Source: SZUA-430 sp964547645
GTDB taxonomy: Bacteria > Pseudomonadota > Alphaproteobacteria > Micropepsales > Micropepsaceae
Direction of reading: 5' to 3'
DNA length: 64,000 bases
Assembly: GCA_964547645.1 (NCBI GenBank)
Contig: CAZJOM010000004.1
Coordinates: forward strand, 37,534 to 101,533
Shown: positions 8,095-15,776 of the stretch, piece after piece
Position numbering within the stretch: the stretch's first letter is position 1
How the letters are laid out: each line of letters opens with the position of its first letter
Position numbers and translations under genes: made by a program
Notes under the pieces: generated by a model
Told to the model about the DNA's origin: nothing
Databases searched by the model: none
Seen by the model: the letters and a program-made list of their open reading frames with translations, nothing else

Positions 8095-8175
8095 TGCTGT
8101 TCAAGTGGTCGCAAGCGCGCCAGCAGTGCCGGCGGTCCGGCGACGAGCGTCGCCCGCAGAGATTGTTCCGAGATA

Positions 8176-8200
8176 GCCTGCCGGCAAGAGGCGGGCTTTT
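8176..8200 (+). terminator. Terminator after the AAA/DUF4143 gene
   Basis: Stem GCCTGCC (8176-8182) / GGCGGGC (8190-8196) with one wobble pair and a 7-nt loop, followed by TTTT and, ten bases on, a second run of T residues. It lies 80 bp past the stop codon. Confidence 0.65.
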
Positions 8201-8282
8201 GGCTGGTTTTTTCCACTTGCCGTAGTTCCTGATGTGTTCTATATATGTATTTCTTATAGAAACATAAGGAGCGGCTGGTGCG

Positions 8283-8864
8283 ATGACGGACGACAGCAAG
8301 CTTGCAGACGTCGCGGGCGGCGCCCCGGAGCGACCGGGTGAGCGCGGACTGGCGCCAACCAGCGCCAGCCCCGCCACAATGCGCGACCTCGGCGGGTCCT
8401 TCTCTGACGCGTTCAACGGACAGCTCGCCCGGCAAACAACGAACGCGCTCTATCTCAAACCCAGCAACGACGACGACCGGCGCGCTAAGGCCGAGGCCGC
8501 GCTGGCGGCGTTGGTGAGCCTCACGCCGCAGAACGAGCTTGAGGGCATGTTGGGCGCGCAGCTGATCGCGTGTCACAACGCCGCGATGGAGTGCTTTCGC
8601 CAGGCGGCGCACCCGGCGCAACACCCGCAAATGCGGAGTGAGAACCTGGCGCATGCGGGGCGGCTGTCGCGGGCCTACGCCGCGCTGGTCGATGCGCTCG
8701 ATCGCTGCCGCGGCAAGAGCCAGATGAAGACGGTCACCGTGGAACACCGCGTCATTCGCATCGAGAGCGAAGTCACGGCACGCATCAGCGCGTCACACAA
8801 CCCCAGGGGAAACGGACATGCTCTCAACCGTCACAAGGCTTCAAGCGGCGCCGCGCTGCGCTAG
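8283..8864 (+). CDS. Unknown protein of an accessory two-gene cassette
   Basis: 193 residues, no recognised domain. The middle (about 50-125) looks helical, with a conserved-looking core including MLGAQLIACHNAAMECF and LSRAYAALVDALDR, followed by a basic VTVEHRVIRIES strand. I recall proteins of this shape immediately upstream of short HGG-like Cys/His proteins in other Alphaproteobacteria, as here; that recollection is not checked. The last 16 codons overlap the next gene and look out of character, so the 3' end may have frameshifted. ATG 8283 follows AAGGAGCGG. The preceding 60 bases are AT-rich and may hold a promoter. Confidence 0.65.
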   Translation: MTDDSKLADVAGGAPERPGERGLAPTSASPATMRDLGGSFSDAFNGQLARQTTNALYLKPSNDDDRRAKAEAALAALVSLTPQNELEGMLGAQLIACHNAAMECFRQAAHPAQHPQMRSENLAHAGRLSRAYAALVDALDRCRGKSQMKTVTVEHRVIRIESEVTARISASHNPRGNGHALNRHKASSGAALR

Positions 8865-9552
8865 CCGTTCGAAGCGCACGAAGCTGCCCTGCCAGGCGCC
8901 GGCCGTTCGCGGCTATCACGTTTGCCGCTTTCACGGCGCACGTGGTGGCGCACCGCGCGGCAATCGCAACGCCTTCAAACACGGCACCAGGGGCGAAGCC
9001 TGGCGCGGCAAAGCGCGCGCCTTGCGCACCCTCGTCCGCGAGGCACGCAAACTCGCTTCAGCCACGCAAATTCCGGGTACATGGGGTTGTTCGCTCGAAT
9101 CGAGCCGGGGGATCCCCCTCCCTGCGCACCGTTCCCCGCTACCGCCGCTCGATCAACAACACCCGCCGGGCCGCCTCACGATGCTCAACCTTGATATGCG
9201 CGCCCGCAACCGCGATGGCGGTCGCAAGCACGGTCGCATCGTCGGTCAGGCCGAGGCCGGCAACGACGTCCGGTATCACGTCGAACGGCGTCACGAAGTA
9301 CGCGACGGCACCCAGCAAAATAGCTCGCGCGTGCAGCGGCGTGCGCCGGTCCAGCGCGCAGTAGTAGGCCGCGACGGCGTCTTCCGCGAACGGCAGCGTG
9401 CCGATGAAGCGGCGCAGCGTGCGCCAAAAGCCTTCGCGCACGATGCGCTCGTTGCGCGCCATGCGGTCGGGAAGAATGATCTCGCCTTCCAGCGGGGGCA
9501 TCTGTGTCGTCATTGGCGGACCATCCCAATCCCTAGCGTCAATACAGGCTGA
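8818..9552 (+). CDS. Short Cys/His-finger (HGG-like) protein with a run-on 3' end
   Basis: The meaningful part is the first 85 or so codons: Cys14-x10-Cys25-x10-Cys36-x2-His39 followed by GGAPRGNRNAFKHG. This layout (spaced cysteines, C-x2-H-G, then GAP-GN-NA-KHG) is typical of small alphaproteobacterial HGG-type proteins of unknown function and suggests a zinc finger. ATG 8818 has AGGGGA at good spacing. After codon 85 the frame enters the 23-bp repeat at 9074 and runs on for 160 codons antisense to the DUF1232 gene. I infer that the natural end has been lost, so the true product may be abnormal. Confidence 0.6.
   Translation: MLSTVTRLQAAPRCASRSKRTKLPCQAPAVRGYHVCRFHGARGGAPRGNRNAFKHGTRGEAWRGKARALRTLVREARKLASATQIPGTWGCSLESSRGIPLPAHRSPLPPLDQQHPPGRLTMLNLDMRARNRDGGRKHGRIVGQAEAGNDVRYHVERRHEVRDGTQQNSSRVQRRAPVQRAVVGRDGVFRERQRADEAAQRAPKAFAHDALVARHAVGKNDLAFQRGHLCRHWRTIPIPSVNTG
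9074..9122. repeat. Dispersed repeat, copy 1 (23-bp identical core)
   Basis: Bases 9074-9096 are identical to 61888-61910; the core contains GGGTACATGGGGTTGTTCGC. In both copies the core is followed, about 10 bases later, by a G-run/C-run palindrome (here GGGGGATCCCCC) and CTCCC. It sits at the 3' end of the conserved part of the HGG-like gene. A 23-bp identity is far beyond chance in 64 kb. Confidence 0.8.
9139..9513 (-). CDS. DUF1232 (YkvA-type) membrane protein
   Basis: 124 residues. Contains the DUF1232 signature DRRTPLHARAILLGAVAYFV followed by TPFDVIPDVVAGLGLTDDATVL, with one or two hydrophobic helices (about 60-80 and 85-105). The family's function is unknown; members are predicted inner-membrane proteins. 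ATG 9513 gives the usual length; a longer frame to 9594 exists but adds nothing family-like. It lies opposite the run-on part of the HGG-like frame, and being the recognisable family it is the real gene of the two. Confidence 0.8.
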   Translation of the reverse strand: MTTQMPPLEGEIILPDRMARNERIVREGFWRTLRRFIGTLPFAEDAVAAYYCALDRRTPLHARAILLGAVAYFVTPFDVIPDVVAGLGLTDDATVLATAIAVAGAHIKVEHREAARRVLLIERR

Positions 9553-9673
9553 TATGGTGACGGGAACATACAGCCGAAAGCCCCTCCACTCCACGCCAAT
9601 GTGCAGGCCCTGGTCTCCGCCGCGCGGCGCCGCTATGTAAGCGCAGCCTCATTTCAGCAAAGGAAGCCGTCTC

Positions 9674-10459
9674 ATGCAGCTCAATCGTTCAGTCACCGCC
9701 ATCGTCACCGGCGGTGCGTCGGGCCTCGGCGAAGCCACCGCTCGCGAACTCGCCGCCGCCGGATGCCGCGTCGCCATCTTCGACCGCGATAAGGCGAAGG
9801 GCGAAAAAGTTGCCGCCGACATCGACGGCGTTTATTGCGAAGTCGACGTGACAAGCGAGCAAAGCGTCCTCGACGGCTTCAAGAAGGCCCGCACCGCGCT
9901 CGGCCAAGAACGCATCCTCATCAACTGCGCCGGCACCGGCATCGCGATCAAGACCGCGACCCGCAAGAAGGAAACGAACGAAATCGTTCCCCATCCGACG
10001 GAGCACTTCGATCGCATCTTGCAGATCAATCTCGTGGGCTCGTTCCGCTGCCTCTCGAAATCGGCCGCCGGTATGCTGTCCCTCGAACCCGTGACCGAGG
10101 ACGGCGAGCGGGGCGTCATCATCAACACCGGCTCTGTCGCCGCCCAGGACGGCCAGATCGGTCAGGTCGCATATTCAGCGTCGAAGGGCGGCATCGTCGG
10201 CATGACGTTGCCGATCGCGCGCGACCTGTCGCGCGACGGCGTGCGCTGCTGCACGATTTTGCCGGGTCTCTTCAACACGCCGCTGATGGCGGGCGCGCCT
10301 GAGGAGCTGAAGAAGAGCTTGGGCGCACAGGTGCCGTTCCCCTCGCGCCTCGGCCATCCGTACGAATATGCGAAGCTCGCGCGCCACATCTGCGAGAACT
10401 CGATGCTGAACGGCGAAGTCATCCGCCTCGACGGCGCGATCCGCATGGCGCCGCGCTAG
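9674..10459 (+). CDS. SDR dehydrogenase, 3-hydroxy-2-methylbutyryl-CoA dehydrogenase-like
   Basis: 261-residue short-chain dehydrogenase of the HSD17B10-like branch. The NAD loop TGGASGLG lies at 12-19, NCAG follows at about 82, and the catalytic Ser and YSASK motif are present. The tail FPSRLGHPYEYAKLARHI is characteristic of this branch, which oxidises 2-methyl-3-hydroxyacyl-CoA in isoleucine and branched fatty-acid breakdown. A hotdog thioesterase gene follows 4 bp after its stop, so the two probably form an acyl-CoA operon. ATG 9674 is preceded by AAGGAAG. Confidence 0.88.
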   Translation: MQLNRSVTAIVTGGASGLGEATARELAAAGCRVAIFDRDKAKGEKVAADIDGVYCEVDVTSEQSVLDGFKKARTALGQERILINCAGTGIAIKTATRKKETNEIVPHPTEHFDRILQINLVGSFRCLSKSAAGMLSLEPVTEDGERGVIINTGSVAAQDGQIGQVAYSASKGGIVGMTLPIARDLSRDGVRCCTILPGLFNTPLMAGAPEELKKSLGAQVPFPSRLGHPYEYAKLARHICENSMLNGEVIRLDGAIRMAPR

Positions 10460-10463
10460 CGCC

Positions 10464-10865
10464 GTGAGCGATACCGACGCCAGGTTCGCGAACTCGTTGC
10501 CGGGGCTTTTGGGTCTGGAGTTCAAAGACTCAAAACCCGGCTACGTGCGCGGGCGGATGGATGTGAAGCAGCACCACATGGCGCCGAACGGTTACCTGCA
10601 TGCGGCGAGCGTCATCGCGCTCGCCGATTCCGCCTGCGGTCGCGGCGCCTTCATCTCGCGCCCGGAAGGTGCCACCGGCTTCACCACCATCGAACTCAAG
10701 ACGAATTTTCTAGGCACCGCCAAGGACGGCGCGATCGAGGTCGAAGCGCGCCTCGTGCACGGCGGCAGATTGACCCAGGTGTGGGATGCTGAGGTCCGCC
10801 GCGAAGGCGACACCAAGCCGTTGGCGCTATTCCGCTGCACGCAGATGATGCTCTACCCCAAGTAG
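10464..10865 (+). CDS. PaaI-family hotdog thioesterase
   Basis: 133-residue hotdog-fold acyl-CoA thioesterase. It contains the family core HHMAPNGYLHAASVIALADSA and a second-half strand pattern TTIELKTNFLGTAKDGAIEVEA. The start appears to be GTG at 10464, four bases after the upstream SDR gene. The substrate is unknown. Position behind an acyl-CoA dehydrogenase suggests it releases or detoxifies acyl-CoA in the same pathway. Confidence 0.85.
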   Translation: MSDTDARFANSLPGLLGLEFKDSKPGYVRGRMDVKQHHMAPNGYLHAASVIALADSACGRGAFISRPEGATGFTTIELKTNFLGTAKDGAIEVEARLVHGGRLTQVWDAEVRREGDTKPLALFRCTQMMLYPK

Positions 10866-10947
10866 AGTGTCCGCAAACTTGCCCCCTGTCGGGGCCGCCG
10901 GTAAGTTCCGCGCCGAAGATTCTGGGCTTCTCAAAGGGGATTATCGA

Positions 10948-11901
10948 ATGAATCGCAATGTTGTGATCGGTGGCGTCGCAGCTGCCGCGTTGGCCGTTGG
11001 CGGCGGCGCTTGGTACTTCCTGGGCGGCAGCCTCACCGGCGGATCGGGCTCGTCGGCGACGAACGAACCGCAAGGTCCGATCGCGCTCAACGTCGTCAAC
11101 GTGATCACCGAGCACGGCGCGACGCAATCCGATGACGGCCGCAAGCTCAACGTCACCTTCCCGAAGTTCGAACTCACCGCCAAAAGCGGCGAGACCACGT
11201 CGTCGGTCTTCTCGACCACGTGGAATTTGAAGGTCGGTCCCGATGAACGCGTCATCGTCGCCGCCGCAACCGTGAGCGGCTACATGAAGTCGGCCTCGCC
11301 CGGCATGACCGCGGCGCCCGCACCGGCACCTGCCACGCCTGCGGCAACGCCGGCCGCAACACCCGCTGATCAACCGGCCGTCGCCGCGGCGCCTGCAGCG
11401 GACGCAACCGCACCGGCCACGCCCGCAGCGGCGCCTGCCGCCGAGCAGCCGAAGCCCGCAGCCCCCGCGCCCGCCAAACCCGTCGCCGGCGACGGCGTCG
11501 CCCGCCTTGTGATTAGCGTCGGCGGTGAAACCTCTGTGACTGAGTGGCGCGACGCGACGGGTGAAGGCGCCGATCGCAAGATCGCCAAGGCCGTGGCGTT
11601 CACGGCCGCAACGAAGGAACTGCGCGAAGGCGCGACGATCCCCGTGACTGTGAGCCTCGAAGTCTCGGGCTCGAACGCGAACGAAACGATTGCGCGCGTC
11701 AACGCCATCGATCTGCAGCTCTTCGCCGAGAACGCGCCGCTGCCGAAGCCCGAAGCGCCGGTCGCGACCACGACCACACCGGCTGCCGATGGCACCGTGC
11801 CGCCGCCCGCTGCCGATACCCCGGCGCCCGCTCCGGCCCCGACGACAACCCCGGCCGAAGGCACACCGCCCGCCGCACCCGCGACACCGCCGGCAAACTA
11901 A
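10948..11901 (+). CDS. Membrane-anchored Ala/Pro-rich protein, unknown
   Basis: 317 residues. One N-terminal transmembrane or uncleaved signal segment (about 5-28) is followed by a folded region (45-130), an Ala/Pro/Thr linker (about 135-200), a second folded region (205-290) and a Pro/Ala/Thr tail. The two folded parts look related to a periplasmic beta-rich protein, but I recognise no family. The start ATG 10948 has AAAGGGGA at ideal spacing. The tail sequence is repetitive in codons GCG/CCG and could vary in length. It converges on phhB with a 4-bp overlap. Confidence 0.75.
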   Translation: MNRNVVIGGVAAAALAVGGGAWYFLGGSLTGGSGSSATNEPQGPIALNVVNVITEHGATQSDDGRKLNVTFPKFELTAKSGETTSSVFSTTWNLKVGPDERVIVAAATVSGYMKSASPGMTAAPAPAPATPAATPAATPADQPAVAAAPAADATAPATPAAAPAAEQPKPAAPAPAKPVAGDGVARLVISVGGETSVTEWRDATGEGADRKIAKAVAFTAATKELREGATIPVTVSLEVSGSNANETIARVNAIDLQLFAENAPLPKPEAPVATTTTPAADGTVPPPAADTPAPAPAPTTTPAEGTPPAAPATPPAN

Positions 11902-12191
11902 CGCCGCGCCGCAAGCTCCATGGCGCGGGCGAGTTCGACGTCTTTCATCGTCAGCCCGCCCGCGTCGTGCGTCGTCAGCAGCACGTTGACGGTCTTGTAG
12001 ACATTCGACCACTCCGGGTGGTGGTCCATACGCTCCGCCACCAGCGCGACCTGGGTCATGAACCCGAACGCCTCCACGAAATCGCCGAACACGAACGTCT
12101 TCACGATCGCATCCCGCGCCGGCTCAACTCGCCAGCCGGTCAATTCCTTCAGCGCCACGGCGCGTTGCGCCTGATCGAGTTTTGCCGTCAC
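11898..12191 (-). CDS. phhB: 4a-hydroxytetrahydrobiopterin dehydratase
   Basis: 97-residue pterin-4a-carbinolamine dehydratase. The active-site segment is MDHHPEW with a later NVLLTTHDAGGLT. It recycles the pterin cofactor of aromatic amino-acid hydroxylases; no phenylalanine hydroxylase gene lies in this window. The start is GTG 12191, with GGAG eight bases upstream; no ATG lies nearby. It converges on the preceding plus-strand gene with stop codons overlapping by 4 bp. Confidence 0.9.
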   Translation of the reverse strand: MTAKLDQAQRAVALKELTGWRVEPARDAIVKTFVFGDFVEAFGFMTQVALVAERMDHHPEWSNVYKTVNVLLTTHDAGGLTMKDVELARAMELAARR

Positions 12192-12264
12192 AAATGCTCT
12201 CCACAAGATGAGCAAGCCTAGTCTATCTTCACCCGAAATCCGTTCGCTTGGCGAGGGCCCCATT

Positions 12265-12684
12265 ATGACAGCCGAAGCACTCTACGAATTGACCGCCCCG
12301 TCTCTCGATGACATCGAATATCTCGCGCGCGACACGTTCGACCGTCTGCCGGAGCAGTTCCGCGCCCGCTGCGGCAACATCGTCTTCCGCGTCGAAGACT
12401 TCCCCGACGACGATGTGATCGAAGAAATGGAACTCGAAACGCCCTATGACATTCTGGGCCTCTTCCAAGGCGTCGGCGCGACGGAGAACCTGGAGAGCGA
12501 TCCGGCGCCGCGCGAACCGAACATCGTCTTCCTCTACCGCCGCCCGATTCTGGACGAGTGGAGCGACTCCGAAATCACGCTCGGCGACATCGTCACCCAC
12601 GTGCTGGTGCACGAGATCGGTCATCACTTCGGTCTCTCCGACGACGACATCGAACGCATCGAAGCCGACGTCGCCGAGGGCTAA
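12265..12684 (+). CDS. Zincin-like metallopeptidase family protein
   Basis: 139 residues with the zinc-protease motif HEIGHHFG at 116-123, near the C-terminus, as in the metallopeptidase family PF06262. Acidic residues around it and a cytoplasmic profile without signal peptide also match. Substrates are unknown. ATG 12265 is the family-typical start; frames continue upstream to 12208 without merit. It overlaps the 3' end of the convergent thpR gene by 4 bp. Confidence 0.85.
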   Translation: MTAEALYELTAPSLDDIEYLARDTFDRLPEQFRARCGNIVFRVEDFPDDDVIEEMELETPYDILGLFQGVGATENLESDPAPREPNIVFLYRRPILDEWSDSEITLGDIVTHVLVHEIGHHFGLSDDDIERIEADVAEG

Positions 12685-13217
12685 TCCGACAGCAGGTAAG
12701 TCCGCTCGGCGCGGTACAAACTCCCGCGCGCCGAAGGGTGGCTTGAGTAAAGCGCAAACGCGCGAACGCGAAACGGCCCGCTGTCGAACGTCGCGTGCGC
12801 GCCCAGGAATTCGCGCACCTTCGGCAGTGGCGCGTCGCGAAGCCTAGCCAGCGTCACGTGCGGCGTGTACTTGCGGCTCTCGGCGTCAAGTCCCATGCGC
12901 TGCAGCGCGCTCTCGATCTTGGCGACCAGACGATGCAGCGCCTCGTTGGGCGCGACGCCCACCCAGAGCGCATGCGGGTCGCGTCCGCCGAACTCGCCGG
13001 CGGCCTTCAACGTCAGATCGAACGACGGCGCCCGCAGGTTGCTCAGCACGTCGTCGATATCGTTTGCCACGGCTTCATCGACCTCGCCGATGAACCGCAA
13101 CGTCAGATGCAAATTCTCCGGCGGCGACCACCGCGCGCCCGGCACGCCGCCCTGCAACAGCGAAAGCCGAAGCCGAACGCTCTCGGGAATCTCGATCGCG
13201 GTAAAGAGGCGGATCAT
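12681..13217 (-). CDS. thpR: RNA 2',3'-cyclic phosphodiesterase (2H family)
   Basis: 178-residue LigT/ThpR-type enzyme with the two catalytic H-x-T motifs HLTL (37-40) and HVTL (120-123). It opens 2',3'-cyclic phosphates at RNA ends. The start MIRLFTAIEIP is typical. On the minus strand it begins directly where the aldo/keto reductase gene ends (13217/13218), so the two are co-transcribed. Confidence 0.92.
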   Translation of the reverse strand: MIRLFTAIEIPESVRLRLSLLQGGVPGARWSPPENLHLTLRFIGEVDEAVANDIDDVLSNLRAPSFDLTLKAAGEFGGRDPHALWVGVAPNEALHRLVAKIESALQRMGLDAESRKYTPHVTLARLRDAPLPKVREFLGAHATFDSGPFRVRAFALYSSHPSARGSLYRAERTYLLSD

Positions 13218-14264
13218 TTACGGCGCGGGGTTGGGCTGCGCGTGATGGGCCTCGTCGACAGCCTTCTCCAACTCGGCTGTCCACGCCAACTTCACGCTGT
13301 CGATGTTGGTCTTCAGCTGCTCCATCGTCGTCGCCCCGATGATGTTCGAGGTCACGAACGGCCGCGTCGTCACGAACTGCAACGCCATCTGCGCCGGATC
13401 GAGATCGAACCTCTTGGCGATCGCGAGATAGCGCTCGATCGCAGGCCCCGTCTCGGGCTTTTCATAGCGTTGCAGCCGGTTGAACAGCGCCTTGCGCGAT
13501 TTCGCCGGCAGCGCCCCCGCCTGATACTTGCCTGTCAGGTACCCTTGCGCGAGCGGCGAATAGGCGAGCAACCCAACCTGTTCGCGATGCGCGATTTCGG
13601 CTTGGCCCATCTCGAACGTCCGGTTGATCAGGCTATAAGCGTTCTGAATCGACTGCACCCGCGGCAATCCCTTTGCGGTCGCGTGATGCAGAAACGACAT
13701 CGTGCCCCACGCCGTCTCGTTCGAAAGTCCGATCCAGCGAATCTTGCCCGCCTTTACCTGATCCTGCAGTGCCCCCAGAATATCGTCGATCGGAACCGTC
13801 GGCGCGTCCGCGTGTTTGTAGGTCAACCCCATTGATCCGAACATCGAGACCGGGCGATCCGGCCAATGCAATTGATAGAGATCGATCCGGTCGGTCTGCA
13901 GCCGCCTCAAGCTCGAATCGACCGCCTCGGAAATCTGCTTGGGCGTCTGCTCCGTGCCCGAACCGTCCTTGCGCAACCAGTTCATTGGCGAGCGTCCGGC
14001 AACCTTCGTCGCCAGGATCACCTTGTCGCGCGTGCCGCGCGCCTTGAACCATGTGCCAATAATCCGCTCGGTCGATCCTTGCGTATCGGGCTTCGGCGGC
14101 ACCGCGTACATCTCGGACGTATCGAAGAAATTGATTCCGGCAGCCAACGCATAGTCCATCTGCGCATGACCCTCGGCCTCGGTGTTCTGTTCACCCCACG
14201 TCATCGTGCCCAGGCACAGAGCCGACACCTTGACGCCCGTGCGCCCAAGTTCGCGATATTCCAT
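13218..14264 (-). CDS. Aldo/keto reductase, Tas-like
   Basis: 348-residue NADP(H)-dependent aldo/keto reductase. The opening MEYRELGRTGVKVS, the catalytic DTSEMY segment with Tyr, the Lys in ATKVAG and LHWPDR are all present. Length and the insertion between about 60 and 125 match the Tas branch rather than short AKRs. The physiological substrate is unknown. It is in one minus-strand run with thpR (no gap) and the upstream tesA-like gene (14 bp). Confidence 0.9.
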   Translation of the reverse strand: MEYRELGRTGVKVSALCLGTMTWGEQNTEAEGHAQMDYALAAGINFFDTSEMYAVPPKPDTQGSTERIIGTWFKARGTRDKVILATKVAGRSPMNWLRKDGSGTEQTPKQISEAVDSSLRRLQTDRIDLYQLHWPDRPVSMFGSMGLTYKHADAPTVPIDDILGALQDQVKAGKIRWIGLSNETAWGTMSFLHHATAKGLPRVQSIQNAYSLINRTFEMGQAEIAHREQVGLLAYSPLAQGYLTGKYQAGALPAKSRKALFNRLQRYEKPETGPAIERYLAIAKRFDLDPAQMALQFVTTRPFVTSNIIGATTMEQLKTNIDSVKLAWTAELEKAVDEAHHAQPNPAP

Positions 14265-14278
14265 GAGAGTTGTTCCGT

Positions 14279-14995
14279 TCAGTGAGTGGCGGCCGGCTTG
14301 GCCTTGGCGCGAATTTGCGCGATCAGTTTTTCCGCATAAGGCAGCATAGCTTTGACGATCACCTGCGTACCCTGCTCATTGGGATGAATACCATCGGCTT
14401 GGTTCAGCTTCGGGTTCGCCGCCACCCCTTCCAAGAAGAAGGGATAGAACAGCACGTCGTGCGTCTTGGCGAGGTCGGGATAAATCGCATCGAACGCTGT
14501 CACGTATTCCGGCCCTAGATTGCGCGGCGACTTCATACCCGTCAGTAGAACCGTGATCCCGCGCGCCTTAAGTTTTGTCAGAACCTGATCGACGTTCTTG
14601 CGTGTTTCCTCGACGCTCAGGCCCCGCAAGGCATCGTTCGAACCCAATTCCACGATCGCGCCAACGACATCATCGCTCAGCGCCCAGTCGACGCGCGCCA
14701 GACCGCCGGCCGACGTGTCGCCGGAGACGCCCGCATTGACGATTTGGGCATCGAACCCCTTCGCCTTCAATTGCGCCTGCAAAACCGCCGTAAAGTCCGT
14801 ACCCGGCGGAAGGTTGTAGCCTTGGGTTAGGCTCGTCCCGATTGCCACGATCTTGAGCGGTTTCGCATCCGCGACCGCAATTCCGTTGATTCCGGCAACA
14901 AAGATAGCGAGAATCAGCCAAATCGCGTTGGCCCGGGACCGGAACCTCCCGTTTCGGGTTGATTCCCTCCCCCAGTTTGGTAGCCCGTTGCGCAT
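14279..14995 (-). CDS. SGNH/GDSL arylesterase, TesA-like
   Basis: 238 residues from ATG 14995. An N-terminal hydrophobic segment (about 18-37, ending VADA) looks like a signal peptide, so the enzyme is periplasmic. SGNH blocks are visible: GTSLTQG (nucleophile Ser), GVSGD, ELGSND and DGIHPN. It probably hydrolyses short acyl esters or thioesters. The start codon shares the palindrome CATG (14993-14996) with the divergent ABC-transporter gene. This tesA/ybbA divergent order is also found in E. coli. Other in-frame starts upstream are possible but would lie inside that gene. Confidence 0.88.
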   Translation of the reverse strand: MRNGLPNWGRESTRNGRFRSRANAIWLILAIFVAGINGIAVADAKPLKIVAIGTSLTQGYNLPPGTDFTAVLQAQLKAKGFDAQIVNAGVSGDTSAGGLARVDWALSDDVVGAIVELGSNDALRGLSVEETRKNVDQVLTKLKARGITVLLTGMKSPRNLGPEYVTAFDAIYPDLAKTHDVLFYPFFLEGVAANPKLNQADGIHPNEQGTQVIVKAMLPYAEKLIAQIRAKAKPAATH

Positions 14996-15776
14996 GCAGC
15001 GCTCGCTCAACACTGACCCGATCCTCCGGCTGGAAGCCGTCCGGCTCACACTTATGAGTCAGGCGGGTCCCGTCAATATCTTGAATGGTATCGAACTTGT
15101 GATCCGTCAGGGTGAGGCAGTGGGTTTGGTCGGCCCCTCAGGCTCCGGCAAATCGACGCTTCTCATGGTGATGACCGGGCTGGAGCGCCCGACTTCCGGC
15201 AAAGTGACCGTCAAATCACAAGAACTCTCGGCCTTCTCCGAGGATGAGTCCGCCCGCTTCCGCCGCGGCAATGTCGGCATCGTCTTTCAATCGTTCCACC
15301 TGATTCCGACCATGACCGCGCTGGAAAACGTTGCGGTGCCGCTTGAACTCGCGCTGGTGCCCAACGCCTTCGAGAAAGCGCGCGAAGAGCTCGTTTCCGT
15401 AGGCCTTGAATCCCGCCTGCACCACTACCCCAGCCAGCTCTCCGGCGGCGAACAGCAGCGCGTGGCGCTTGCCCGCGCGCTCGCACCGCGCCCCAGCCTG
15501 CTTTTCGCCGACGAACCGACCGGCAACCTCGACGGCCGCACCGGCGCCGAGATCGTGGAGATGATGTTCAAGCTGCAGCGCGAACGCGGCTCGACGCTGA
15601 TCCTAGTGACGCACGACGAATCGCTTGCCCGCCGCTGCGACCGCATTGTGAAGCTGCGCGACGGCCACATCGAATCGATCGAAGACGGCGGCCATCACCA
15701 AGCACAGGCCGCGACGCCCGAGATTCCGGTCATGCCCATCACGCCGATCGCGCCCGTCGCCGACGTCGCCGAATGA
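14994..15776 (+). CDS. ABC transporter ATPase, YbbA/LolD type
   Basis: 260 residues. Walker A GPSGSGKST at 47-55, signature LSGGEQQR, Walker B LLFADEPTGNLDG; the TGNLDG form is typical of the MacB/LolD/YbbA branch. The C-terminus has a Pro/Ile/Ala tail (MPITPIAPVADVAE). With the next gene, overlapped by ATGA, it forms a YbbA-YbbP type complex thought to act on lipids or envelope substrates rather than classical import. ATG 14994 is required for the family-typical PILRLEAVRLTL opening. Confidence 0.92.
   Translation: MQRSLNTDPILRLEAVRLTLMSQAGPVNILNGIELVIRQGEAVGLVGPSGSGKSTLLMVMTGLERPTSGKVTVKSQELSAFSEDESARFRRGNVGIVFQSFHLIPTMTALENVAVPLELALVPNAFEKAREELVSVGLESRLHHYPSQLSGGEQQRVALARALAPRPSLLFADEPTGNLDGRTGAEIVEMMFKLQRERGSTLILVTHDESLARRCDRIVKLRDGHIESIEDGGHHQAQAATPEIPVMPITPIAPVADVAE

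Noticed and set aside
9645..9657. 13-base word GCAGCCTCATTTC shared with about 23419
   Set aside because: Too short to be significant and without common context.
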